DNA of 13,363 bases from an uncultured Collinsella sp. (GTDB lineage Bacteria; Actinomycetota; Coriobacteriia; Coriobacteriales; Coriobacteriaceae): the NCBI GenBank assembly GCA_900547285.1, contig URGF01000047.1:1-13363 (forward strand), written 5' to 3'. Below, piece after piece: positions 7,369-13,363 of this stretch. A program made the translations under genes and the position numbers. Each line of letters opens with the position of its first letter. The first letter of the stretch is position 1. A model generated the notes under the pieces. That model had not been told where the DNA came from. It ran no database searches and worked only from the letters and a program-made list of their open reading frames with translations.

Positions 7369-8091
7369 ATGGCTTCAGATGCAAAAAAGATTCTGCTGGT
7401 CGAGGATGAGAAGGCAATCCGTGACGCCGTCGCTGCCTATCTCGAGCGCGAAGGCTACTGGGTTGTGGGCGTCGGCGACGGCCAGTCCGCGATCGAGGAG
7501 TTCGAGAAGCATCAGTTCGACCTGGTCGTGCTCGACCTTATGCTCCCCAAGATTCCCGGCGAGCGCGTTTGCCGCACCATTCGCGATACCTCGGATGTCC
7601 CCATCATCATGCTGACGGCTAAGGGCGAGATCGAGGACCGTATTATCGGTCTTGAGCTCGGCGCCGACGACTATCTGATTAAGCCGTTCTCGCCGCGCGA
7701 GCTCGTCGCCCGCGTTCGCGCTCTGTTCCGCCGTGCCCATCAGGCCGACGAGCCCGCCGTCGAGGTACTCGACTTCGGCGATCTGGTCATCGATATCTCG
7801 GGCCACAAGATCTTGGTCGAGGGTAAGGAAGTCGATCTGACGGCTTCCGAGTTCAAGCTGCTCACCACGCTTGCCCGCCATCCCGGCCGTGTGTATAACC
7901 GCATGGAGCTGGTCGAGAAAGTGCTCGGGTATGACTTTGAGGGCTATGAGCGCACCATCGATAGCCACGTGAAGAATCTTCGCGCCAAGCTGGGCGATGA
8001 TCCCAAGAAGCCCAAGTGGCTCTACACCGTCCATGGTGTCGGCTATCGCTTCGAGGCTCCGGCCAAGACCGATAAGTCTGACGAGAAATAG
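7369..8091 (+). CDS. OmpR/PhoB-family response regulator
   Basis: This is a DNA-binding response regulator of 240 residues, the usual family length. The receiver domain (about 7-120) shows the acidic pocket VEDE (11-14), phosphoacceptor Asp56 in VVLDLMLP, Thr83 in IIMLTAKG and Lys105 in YLIKPFSP. A winged-helix output domain fills about 135-235, including LTASEFKLL, the recognition-helix region RTIDSHVKNLRAKLG, and the C-terminal wing WLYTVHGVGYRFE. ATG 7369 is preferred because AGGGGGG precedes it by seven bases; an in-frame TTG at 7348 would overlap that site. It lies 11 bases before the histidine kinase, so the pair is one operon. The regulon cannot be told from sequence. Confidence 0.94.
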   Translation: MASDAKKILLVEDEKAIRDAVAAYLEREGYWVVGVGDGQSAIEEFEKHQFDLVVLDLMLPKIPGERVCRTIRDTSDVPIIMLTAKGEIEDRIIGLELGADDYLIKPFSPRELVARVRALFRRAHQADEPAVEVLDFGDLVIDISGHKILVEGKEVDLTASEFKLLTTLARHPGRVYNRMELVEKVLGYDFEGYERTIDSHVKNLRAKLGDDPKKPKWLYTVHGVGYRFEAPAKTDKSDEK

Positions 8092-8102
8092 GGAAATCAC
8101 AT

Positions 8103-9668
8103 ATGACACCTGCGCGCTTTGAAATCGGACAAAAGCACAAGCAGGAGAGCGAGGCGGGTTCCAAGGCTAGTTGGAACACGCCTCGTTCCGATTCACGGCC
8201 AACGATGAGCTATCCCTCGCGCATGGCACTTGCTTTTGCTCTGACATCGCTCATGACGGTATTGGTGCTGGTGGGCGTTGTCTCTGTTGTGTGGGGCACG
8301 GTCTTTTCGGATTACACACGCTCCAATATCGTCGAAATCGCAAATTCCGCTGCCGAGAAGTTGGCAACCTCATATGAGGAAAACGGCTCTTGGACCGCGG
8401 GGGAACTGCGCACGGTCGCAACGTCGAGTTTGGTTTCCGACGATCTGGGTATGCAGGTCGTCAATAAAAAGGGCGTGATCGTTTATGACGATTCCTGGCC
8501 CTCGGCAAGCGCCACCGCCGATGTACGCGAAAACCAGGCTACGACCGACGACACGAGCGGCAAGAGGGCATCGCATAGCCCGGTCTCGTCTGCTCCAACT
8601 GACTCCGATAGCGTTGCTAACGTCGAGATTGTAACGTCTTCCGGCGAGCATGTCGGACAGGTAAAGCTGTGGGCCATCGGCTCCGACGCGCTGCTCACCA
8701 AGGCGGACTCTGCGTTTAGGGAGAAGACCTTTAACGCCATGGCCCTCGCCGCGGTTGTTGCAATCTGCATTTCGGTCGTTATCGGATCGCTCGTGTCGCG
8801 CATGCTCACCAAGCCGATTCATCGCATCACCAGTACCGCAAAGCAAATCCGTGACGGCGACCTGTCGGCTCGCACGGGACTGCGCGGTGATGACGAGATC
8901 GATCAGCTGGGTGAGACCTTCGATGAGATGGCCACTTCGCTCGAGAAGGATATGAAACACGAGAAGCGCCTGACCTCAGACGTTGCACACGAGCTTCGCA
9001 CGCCGCTTATGGCCATGCTCGCAACGGTCGAGGCCATGCAGGATGGCGTGTATCCCACTGACGATGAGCATTTGGAGACCGTTGCTTCCGAGACGCGTCG
9101 CTTGGCTCGTCTGGTGCAGCAGATGCTCGACCTGTCGCGCATGGAAAACAGCACGGCTCCGCTCAACCTTGAGCCGGTGGACATGGTTCCTTTCGTGCGT
9201 TCCATCGTCAATGCCCAGGAGCGCCTGTTTGTCGACCGCGATCTGCGCCTGCGTTTTGCGGACGAGACCCAGGGTCACGACGATGTCGTCGAGGCCGATC
9301 CCGACATGATCACGCAATGTGTTATCAACCTCATGAGCAACGCCATGCGCTACACCCCCGAGGGCGGTTGGGTCGTGGTGTCGGTGCTCAGTGACCGCAA
9401 GCACGTCAGCATTGCCGTTTCTGATACCGGCATCGGTATTGCCAAGGACGATCTGTCGCGCATCTTCGGGCGGTTTTGGCGCGCCGATGCCAGCCGCGCC
9501 CGCGAAGCTGGCGGCCTGGGCGTTGGCCTCGCCGTGACCAAGCAGATCGTCGAGCGTCACCATGGCTACATATCCGTGGAGTCGGAGCTTGGAAAGGGTA
9601 CGACTTTTACAATTCATCTGCCCCGCGAGCACACGGCAGACGCGGCATCTACTACAATGGAGCACTAG
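8103..9668 (+). CDS. Sensor histidine kinase (HAMP-HisKA-HATPase)
   Basis: This is a 521-residue membrane kinase partner of the preceding regulator. Two transmembrane helices at about 42-65 and 211-233 flank an extracytoplasmic domain of about 145 residues, whose middle (132-170) is rich in Ser, Thr and Asp. A HAMP domain occupies about 232-285. The dimerisation/phosphoacceptor helix carries SDVAHELRTPL, with His296. The ATPase domain has the N-box around Asn409-Asn413 (NLMSNAMRYT), the G1 box DTGIGI (441-446), an F-box FGRFWRAD and the G2 box GGLGVGL (470-476). All catalytic motifs are intact. The first 40 residues are hydrophilic and precede the first helix. A weak GGGA site supports ATG 8103; a later start at Met35 would also leave the membrane helices intact. 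Confidence 0.94.
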   Translation: MTPARFEIGQKHKQESEAGSKASWNTPRSDSRPTMSYPSRMALAFALTSLMTVLVLVGVVSVVWGTVFSDYTRSNIVEIANSAAEKLATSYEENGSWTAGELRTVATSSLVSDDLGMQVVNKKGVIVYDDSWPSASATADVRENQATTDDTSGKRASHSPVSSAPTDSDSVANVEIVTSSGEHVGQVKLWAIGSDALLTKADSAFREKTFNAMALAAVVAICISVVIGSLVSRMLTKPIHRITSTAKQIRDGDLSARTGLRGDDEIDQLGETFDEMATSLEKDMKHEKRLTSDVAHELRTPLMAMLATVEAMQDGVYPTDDEHLETVASETRRLARLVQQMLDLSRMENSTAPLNLEPVDMVPFVRSIVNAQERLFVDRDLRLRFADETQGHDDVVEADPDMITQCVINLMSNAMRYTPEGGWVVVSVLSDRKHVSIAVSDTGIGIAKDDLSRIFGRFWRADASRAREAGGLGVGLAVTKQIVERHHGYISVESELGKGTTFTIHLPREHTADAASTTMEH

Positions 9669-9726
9669 CTTTTCGCTATTCGGTGAAGGAGGGGCCGCGT
9701 CCCTGCCGCTCCGAGTTTGCGAAAAC

Positions 9727-9746
9727 ATGCGGGAAAGAACCCGCAT
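9727..9746 (+). other. Hairpin in the purC leader
   Basis: ATGCGGG (9727-9733) pairs perfectly with CCCGCAT (9740-9746) across a six-base loop, followed by TTCTG rather than a full T-tract. It lies 31 bases before the purC start, between the kinase stop and the purC ribosome binding site, so it could be a weak terminator or a leader element. Confidence 0.5.
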
Positions 9747-9777
9747 TTCTGTCGTATTTAGGTAAGGAGTGACTCAC

Positions 9778-10665
9778 GTGACAACGATGGAGCGTCGTCC
9801 GGATTCTCGTGGCAAGGTTCGTGATATTTACGATGCCGGTGAAAACCTGCTGATGGTCGCCACCGACCGCATTTCTGCGTTCGACTTCATTCTTCCCGAC
9901 GAGATTCCGTTTAAGGGAGAGGTACTCAATCGCATCTCGGCATTCTGGTTCGATAAGTTTGCCGACATCGTCCCCAACCATCTCGTTTCCATCGACCCGG
10001 CGGATTTCCCCGAGGAGTTTGCTGAGTATCGTGACTACCTCGCTGGCCGCGCTATGCTGGTTAAGAAGGCCCAGACGATTCCTATCGAGTGCATCGTCCG
10101 CGGCTATCTGACCGGTTCGGGCAAGAAGACCTACGACGAGAACGGCACCGTCTGCGGCATCCAGCTGCCTGAGGGCCTGACCGAGGCTTCCAAGCTTCCC
10201 GAACCGCTGTTCACGCCGTCCACGAAGGCCGAGATCGGTGACCACGACGAGAACATCTCGTTCGAGCGTTGCTGCGAGATCGTGGGCGAGGACATCGCCA
10301 CGCAGATTCGTGACCTTTCCCTCAAGATCTACAAGGCCGCTGCCGAGTACGCCGCGACCCGTGGCATCATCATTGCCGACACCAAGTTCGAGTTTGGTGT
10401 TATTGATGGCAAGGTCACGCTGATCGACGAGTGCCTCACGCCCGACTCCAGCCGTTTCTGGCCTGCTGCCAGCTACGAGGAGGGCAAGATCCAGCCTAGC
10501 TACGACAAGCAATTCGTCCGCAATTGGCTCAAGGCCAACTGGGATATGACGGGGGAGACCCCGCACCTGCCCGCCGAGGTCATCGATGGCACGTCCGAGC
10601 GCTATCGCGAGGCCTTCCAGATCATCACGGGCTCCCAGTTCACAAGCATGAAGGAGAACGCATAA
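9778..10665 (+). CDS. purC: Phosphoribosylaminoimidazole-succinocarboxamide (SAICAR) synthase
   Basis: PurC joins CAIR and aspartate using ATP to give SAICAR, the substrate later cleaved by PurB. The 295-residue length matches the longer SAICAR-synthase form, related to yeast Ade1, rather than the short E. coli form of about 237 residues. Conserved blocks are GKVRDIYD (12-19), DRISAFDFI (30-38), PIECIVRGYLTGSG (102-115) and LIDECLTPDSSRFW (215-228). GTG 9778 is chosen because TAAGGAG (9763-9769) sits eight bases upstream. An earlier in-frame GTG at 9769 overlaps that site, and ATG 9787 is a less well-spaced alternative. The stop abuts the next gene's GTG directly. It may be read with the two-component genes, since no clear promoter was found in the 109-base gap. 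Confidence 0.96.
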   Translation: MTTMERRPDSRGKVRDIYDAGENLLMVATDRISAFDFILPDEIPFKGEVLNRISAFWFDKFADIVPNHLVSIDPADFPEEFAEYRDYLAGRAMLVKKAQTIPIECIVRGYLTGSGKKTYDENGTVCGIQLPEGLTEASKLPEPLFTPSTKAEIGDHDENISFERCCEIVGEDIATQIRDLSLKIYKAAAEYAATRGIIIADTKFEFGVIDGKVTLIDECLTPDSSRFWPAASYEEGKIQPSYDKQFVRNWLKANWDMTGETPHLPAEVIDGTSERYREAFQIITGSQFTSMKENA

Positions 10666-11241
10666 GTGAGTACCCGTAGCGCCACGAACAAGCGCACGCA
10701 ATCCCACGAAGTTACCGGGGTTGCGCGCAAGTCTGCCGCATCTGCTAAGCCCGCCCGCCAAGCAGCGAGCTCCGTTCGCGTCGTGCCGGCTTCGTCTAAG
10801 GCACGCCGCAAAGAGCTCGAGAAGGGCGAGAACCTCGAGGGCCTCTCTAAAGAGGAGAAGCGCGCCCGCAAGGCTAAGCAGCGCGCCAAGGAGGACCGCA
10901 TCTATACGGTGTCGAATATCCTCCTCAAGCAGGACGAGGACTACACCAAGCGCCGTCGCATCTGGTGGATTGTGCTCGCCATTGGCATGGTGCTCGTCGT
11001 GGCAATTTGGGGCTCGCTGTACTTCGCTCCCGCTGGCATGGTGTCCAGCCCTGTCCAGATGGTCGGCATCGTTTTGTCCTATGTCATCATCCTAGGTGAC
11101 TTTATCTACGACTTCGCTCGTATTCGTCCCTTGCGCAACATGTACCGCGCGCAGGCCGAGGGCATGTCCGAGAACAAGCTCAACGCTCTTATCGAGCGCG
11201 CGGCTGCCGAGGAGGACAAGAAGGACTCCAAGAAGAAGTAG
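10666..11241 (+). CDS. Small two-helix membrane protein, unknown function
   Basis: This 191-residue protein has a highly basic, Ala/Ser/Lys-rich N-terminal half (residues 1-98) with likely coiled-coil or disordered character around 45-80. Two transmembrane helices follow at about 99-120 and 129-149, then a short charged tail ending in a lysine run. The short loop between the helices suggests a hairpin with both tails in the cytoplasm. GTG 10666 directly follows the purC stop, and AAGGAG at 10651-10656 lies inside the end of purC, so translation is coupled. I recognise no family with certainty. It resembles the basic-tailed two-helix membrane proteins common in actinobacteria. A terminator follows about 30 bases after its stop. 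Confidence 0.82.
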   Translation: MSTRSATNKRTQSHEVTGVARKSAASAKPARQAASSVRVVPASSKARRKELEKGENLEGLSKEEKRARKAKQRAKEDRIYTVSNILLKQDEDYTKRRRIWWIVLAIGMVLVVAIWGSLYFAPAGMVSSPVQMVGIVLSYVIILGDFIYDFARIRPLRNMYRAQAEGMSENKLNALIERAAAEEDKKDSKKK

Positions 11242-11244
11242 CGT

Positions 11245-11274
11245 TTGCATACATACTTGTCGCTAAGATATAAG
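11245..11274 (+). promoter_or_regulatory. Candidate promoter of the aminopeptidase gene
   Basis: TTGCAT (11245-11250) and TATAAG (11269-11274) are 18 bases apart; ATATAA one base earlier gives a 17-base spacing. The expected transcription start is near 11281, inside the terminator of the preceding operon. Confidence 0.5.
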
Positions 11275-11302
11275 GCGCGTCGTTTTTGCGGCGCGCCTTT
11301 TT
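11274..11302 (+). terminator. Rho-independent terminator of the purC operon
   Basis: GGCGCGTCG (11274-11282) pairs with CGGCGCGCC (11289-11297), nine pairs including one wobble, around the loop TTTTTG. Five T residues follow. Confidence 0.88.
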
Positions 11303-11330
11303 ACTGTTCTATAGATAGATGGAGTGGCAC

Positions 11331-12611
11331 ATGATTCGAGCTGCCCTGACGGTCAAAGAGGCCCTGGAGGGTATGAAGTCCCTGGAGCCCAAGATTAAAA
11401 ACTATGCGCGCCTGGTTGTCCGCAAGGGCGTAAACGTTAAGCCTGGCCAGGAAGTCGTCGTTCAGTCTCCGGTTGAGTGCGCGCCGTTTGCGCGCGTGGT
11501 GGTCGCGGAGGCCTACGCTGCCGGCGCCGGCCACGTGACGGTCATTTGGGCCGATGATGCCGTGACGAGGCTCACGTACGAGCATGTCGAGAAAAGCTAT
11601 TTTGAGCAGACGCCCGAGTGGAAGCGCATGCAGCTGGATTCTCTGGCCCAGGACGGTGCCTGCTTTATCTTTATCGAGGGTGCTGACCCCGCTGCTCTCA
11701 AGGGCATCGATCCTGCCAAGCCCGCTGCCGCTTCCAAGGCGAGGAACACGCAGTGCAAGATTTTCCGCCGCGGACTGGATTACAATATCAACCCGTGGTG
11801 CATTGCCGGAGCGCCGGTTGTTGCCTGGGCGCGCGAGGTGTTCTCGGATGATCCGGATGAGGTTGCAGTCTACAAGCTGTGGAATGCGATTCTGCATACC
11901 GCCCGTGCTGACGGCCAAGATCCGGAGAGCGACTGGGAGCTTCACGATGCGGCGTTTGAAAAGAACCTGCGCTTTCTGAACGAAAATCGTTTCGACTGCC
12001 TGCGCTATACCGCTTCGAATGGAACCGACCTGGTAATTGGTATGACGAAGGGGCATGAGTGGGCCGGTGGTAAGGGTGAGACCCCCGATGGTCATCCCTT
12101 CTTCCCCAACATCCCCACCGAGGAGGTCTTTACCTCGCCCGATCGCATGCGTGCTGACGGTATCGTGTACTCGGCCATGCCGCTCATCCACCACGGCAAC
12201 AAGGTCGATGATTTTTGGATCAAGTTCGAGAGCGGTCGCGTGGTGGATTACGACGCCCGTGTGGGCAAGGAAACACTTGCGAGCATTATTGACACCGATG
12301 AAGGTGCTGCTCATCTGGGGGAGGTCGCGCTCATTTCCAAGAACACGCCGATTCGCGAAAGTGGCATTCTGTTCTACGACACGCTTTATGACGAGAACGC
12401 CAGCTGCCATCTTGCGCTGGGAGTCGGCTTCCCCGAGTGCATCGAGGGTGGATATGATATGTCCAAAGAGGAGCTCCTGGAGCATGGCGTCAACGTTTCG
12501 AGCACGCACGTCGACTTTATGATTGGCACGGACGACATCGATATTGTGGGCATTACGCCCGATGGACGCGAAGTTGTGATTTTCCAGAACGGCCAATGGA
12601 GTTGGGAATAG
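11331..12611 (+). CDS. M29-family metalloaminopeptidase (PepS/AmpS type)
   Basis: This is a cytoplasmic aminopeptidase of 426 residues that would release N-terminal amino acids from peptides using a two-metal centre. The length is normal for peptidase family M29. The N-terminal substrate-side domain includes NVKPGQEVVV (35-44). The catalytic half carries the expected ligand blocks: PTEEVFTSPDR with Glu265, HLGEVAL with Glu331, ENASCHLALG with His360, and STHVDFMIG with His393 and Asp395. ATG 11331 is chosen for GGAG six bases upstream; ATG 11319 lies four codons earlier and overlaps that site. The gene has its own candidate promoter and no terminator of its own. Its last codons contain the tRNA-Lys promoter. 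Confidence 0.93.
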   Translation: MIRAALTVKEALEGMKSLEPKIKNYARLVVRKGVNVKPGQEVVVQSPVECAPFARVVVAEAYAAGAGHVTVIWADDAVTRLTYEHVEKSYFEQTPEWKRMQLDSLAQDGACFIFIEGADPAALKGIDPAKPAAASKARNTQCKIFRRGLDYNINPWCIAGAPVVAWAREVFSDDPDEVAVYKLWNAILHTARADGQDPESDWELHDAAFEKNLRFLNENRFDCLRYTASNGTDLVIGMTKGHEWAGGKGETPDGHPFFPNIPTEEVFTSPDRMRADGIVYSAMPLIHHGNKVDDFWIKFESGRVVDYDARVGKETLASIIDTDEGAAHLGEVALISKNTPIRESGILFYDTLYDENASCHLALGVGFPECIEGGYDMSKEELLEHGVNVSSTHVDFMIGTDDIDIVGITPDGREVVIFQNGQWSWE

Positions 12612-12630
12612 TCCCAGACCGTGGTACAAT
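12602..12630 (+). promoter_or_regulatory. Promoter of tRNA-Lys
   Basis: TTGGGA (12602-12607) and TACAAT (12625-12630) are 17 bases apart. The -35 lies inside the last codons of the aminopeptidase and the -10 is ten bases before the mature tRNA. Confidence 0.75.
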
Positions 12631-12639
12631 GCCACCCGC

Positions 12640-12715
12640 GGGCCGTTAGCTCAGCTGGCAGAGCAGGGGACTTTTAATCCCAAGGTCCAGGGTTCGAACC
12701 CCTGACGGCCCACCA
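12640..12715 (+). tRNA. tRNA-Lys(TTT)
   Basis: GGGCCGT (12640-12646) pairs with ACGGCCC (12705-12711), with discriminator A and an encoded CCA at 12713-12715. The anticodon loop CTTTTAA gives anticodon TTT, which reads AAA and AAG. The T-arm contains the palindrome GGGTTCGAACCC (12690-12701). The last 20 bases of the gene and five downstream bases are repeated exactly at 12874-12898. Confidence 0.97.
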
Positions 12716-12720
12716 TAGAA
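12696..12720 (+). repeat. 25-base direct repeat, copy 1 (tRNA-Lys 3' end)
   Basis: This segment holds the last 20 bases of tRNA-Lys plus TAGAA. It is identical to 12874-12898, 178 bases downstream. Confidence 0.95.
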
Positions 12721-12724
12721 TAGA

Positions 12725-12756
12725 AAAGCGACTGGCGGATGCCGGCCGCTTTTTTT
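12725..12756 (+). terminator. Rho-independent terminator of tRNA-Lys
   Basis: AAAGCG and CTGGC pair with GCCGG and CGCTTT, with one internal A-C mismatch and one wobble, around the loop GGAT. Seven T residues end at 12756. Confidence 0.88.
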
Positions 12757-12759
12757 GTT

Positions 12760-12893
12760 GCCCTTTCATGGGTTCGAACCCGAAAGGGCGCGGAGCTGAG
12801 GAAACGCGTGAGCGTTTGCCAGCGCAGCGCGCAAGGCGCGAAAGCGCCGCAGCGGCCGCCTGCGGAGCAGGCTGAACCCCTGACGGCCCACCA
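12760..12893 (+). repeat. Structured tRNA-tail module behind tRNA-Lys
   Basis: The module opens with a hairpin-capable inverted repeat: GCCCTTTC (12760-12767) and GAAAGGGC (12782-12789) flank the T-arm palindrome GGGTTCGAACCC. Three hairpins follow. H1 is AAACGC/GCGTTT with loop GTGA (12802-12817). H2 is GGCGC/GCGCC with loop GAAA (12835-12848). H3 is GCCTGC/GCAGGC with loop GGA (12858-12872). The module ends in a copy of the tRNA-Lys 3' end with CCA (12874-12893). Order and spacing match the module behind tRNA-Gly, and stretches such as CGAACCCGA and AAACGCG are shared, while the tRNA-derived end matches the local tRNA. No coding function is supported. Confidence 0.8.
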
Positions 12894-12898
12894 TAGAA
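12874..12898 (+). repeat. 25-base direct repeat, copy 2 (tRNA-Lys 3' end)
   Basis: This exact copy of 12696-12720 is not preceded by a tRNA body, so it is a tRNA tail only and not a functional tRNA. Confidence 0.95.
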
Positions 12899-12901
12899 AA
12901 G

Positions 12902-12932
12902 AAAGCGATCGACTCCGGTTGGTCGCTTTTTT
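12902..12932 (+). terminator. Second terminator, after the duplicated tRNA-Lys tail
   Basis: AAAGCGATC (12902-12910) pairs with GGTCGCTTT (12921-12929), with one wobble, and six T residues end at 12932. It occupies the same place relative to the tRNA tail as the first terminator and resembles it (AAAGCG ... CGCTTTTTT, then GTTGCC). Confidence 0.82.
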
Positions 12933-12943
12933 GTTGCCGGTGC

Positions 12944-12959
12944 ACGGGTTCGAACCCGT
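12944..12959. repeat. 16-base T-arm palindrome
   Basis: ACGGGTTCGAACCCGT is perfectly self-complementary and matches the tRNA T-arm consensus. It stands after the second terminator just as GGGTTCGAACCC stands after the first, but no hairpin module follows; the next 15 bases are a TATC/TATA-rich run. Confidence 0.85.
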
Positions 12960-12960
12960 A

Positions 12961-13149
12961 TCTATCTATATATAAGAACGCTTGGCGAACAAAACCCGCC
13001 TTTTACCGATGGGAAACAAATAACTGATGCCTTTGGAGTAAAGTAGCGCTCCAGAGATGACCGATGTCTCAATACACATAAAACAGCTGGTCATCGCCAA
13101 TATCAGAAGCCAATGCTTCAGTTTTAACCTCAGTGATGCGACTGAGGGA
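12961..13149. other. Non-coding region with two inverted repeats
   Basis: No gene is supported. GATGACC (13056-13062) pairs with GGTCATC (13089-13095) across 26 bases. CCTCAGT (13128-13134) pairs with ACTGAGG (13141-13147) around GATGCG. Neither is followed by a T-tract. This is where the promoters of a following rRNA operon would be expected, but I found no convincing -35/-10 pair. Confidence 0.45.
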
Positions 13150-13363
13150 CCTATTCATTTGTGAACAAAATATGGAGTGCGCGATTCCCGCCCCCGGGGC
13201 CCCTCCGGTCTGGCAATATATCTCCTTGCCGCGCGGCCCGGTCGAACCGGATGAGCCGCGGGGCGTGCACCTTGAGAACCGGATACTGCGAGGATGGACA
13301 CACCAGATGTGTCGCATCCGGGCAGACATCGAACCATTTGAAATGGTCTAACTTGGATTTGTT
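13150..13363 (+). other. Probable leader of an rRNA operon (16S gene beyond the edge)
   Basis: The stretch is GC-rich, non-coding and packed with hairpins. CGCGGC/GCCGCG encloses CCGGT/ACCGG (13232-13260). GGATG-GACACA pairs with TGTGTC-CATCC with one bulged base (13292-13319). ACCATTT/AAATGGT lies at 13333-13347. CTTGAGAACCGGATACTG (13271-13288) resembles the TTGAGAAC-type element found before rRNA genes in actinobacteria. The final bases fit the run-up to a 16S gene. The identification rests on memory of such leaders and no rRNA is visible. Confidence 0.5.

Noticed and set aside
9700..9760. PurR box or purine riboswitch before purC
   Set aside because: CGAA-containing bits are present, but no paired PurBox spacing and no conserved riboswitch core could be recognised.
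9676..10761. 361-codon minus-strand frame opposite purC
   Set aside because: It is antisense to an unmistakable purC and is a codon-bias shadow.
11301..12635. 444-codon minus-strand frame opposite the aminopeptidase
   Set aside because: It is fully antisense to a gene with all M29 motifs, and no ribosome binding site or family pattern was seen.
12739..12975. 78-codon plus-strand frame through the tRNA-Lys module
   Set aside because: It has no ribosome binding site and consists of hairpins and a tRNA tail.
13069..13329. Small frames on both strands at the right end
   Set aside because: They cross multiple perfect hairpins, have no ribosome binding sites, and fit a non-coding rRNA leader better.

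Overview
The window looks like chromosomal DNA from a gut coriobacterium, most likely Collinsella or a close relative. The evidence is GC-rich coding with actinobacterial codon use, an SpaA/CnaB-type cell-wall-anchored surface protein, a Tat-type lipoprotein, and TACAAT/TATACT-type -10 boxes. The genus call is inference from gene content and protein style; no search was run.

Layout. Positions 37-3468 (minus) hold a 1143-residue LPXTG-anchored thioester adhesin or pilin with six CnaB/SpaA-like domains. It is followed within 4 bases by the start of another minus-strand gene that runs off the left edge. Positions 3481-3765 are the upstream region of this gene and of a divergent tRNA-Gly(CCC) at 3766-3840, which has a clear promoter and terminator. 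Positions 3885-4163 are non-coding and hold a structured repeat that begins with an inverted copy of the tRNA T-arm and twice ends in a copy of the tRNA 3' end. purB follows (4266-5612). Next come a stand-alone TSCPD-domain protein (5741-6004) translationally coupled to a Tat lipoprotein (6004-7215), then an OmpR/PhoB-type response regulator and its histidine kinase (7369-8091 and 8103-9668). purC (9778-10665) is directly abutted by a two-helix membrane protein (10666-11241). An M29 aminopeptidase lies at 11331-12611. tRNA-Lys(TTT) at 12640-12715 is followed by a second structured tRNA-tail module (12760-12893), a second terminator, and a third T-arm palindrome. The right end (about 13150-13363) resembles an rRNA-operon leader whose 16S gene would start just beyond the window.

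How the genes fit together. PurB and PurC are both enzymes of IMP synthesis: PurC makes SAICAR and PurB cleaves it, and PurB also cleaves adenylosuccinate. They are separated by four genes with no evident purine role, so this is not a classic pur operon. The two-component pair is self-contained and its signal cannot be told from sequence.

The most unusual signal is the pair of related modules behind the two tRNA genes. Each consists of a tRNA with terminator, an inverted or palindromic T-arm, three GC-rich hairpins closed by GNA or GNNA loops, and a duplicated tRNA 3' end. The modules differ in sequence but keep the same order of parts and the same hairpins. This suggests a family of tRNA-3'-end-associated structured elements rather than chance remnants. 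I do not recognise it as a named element.
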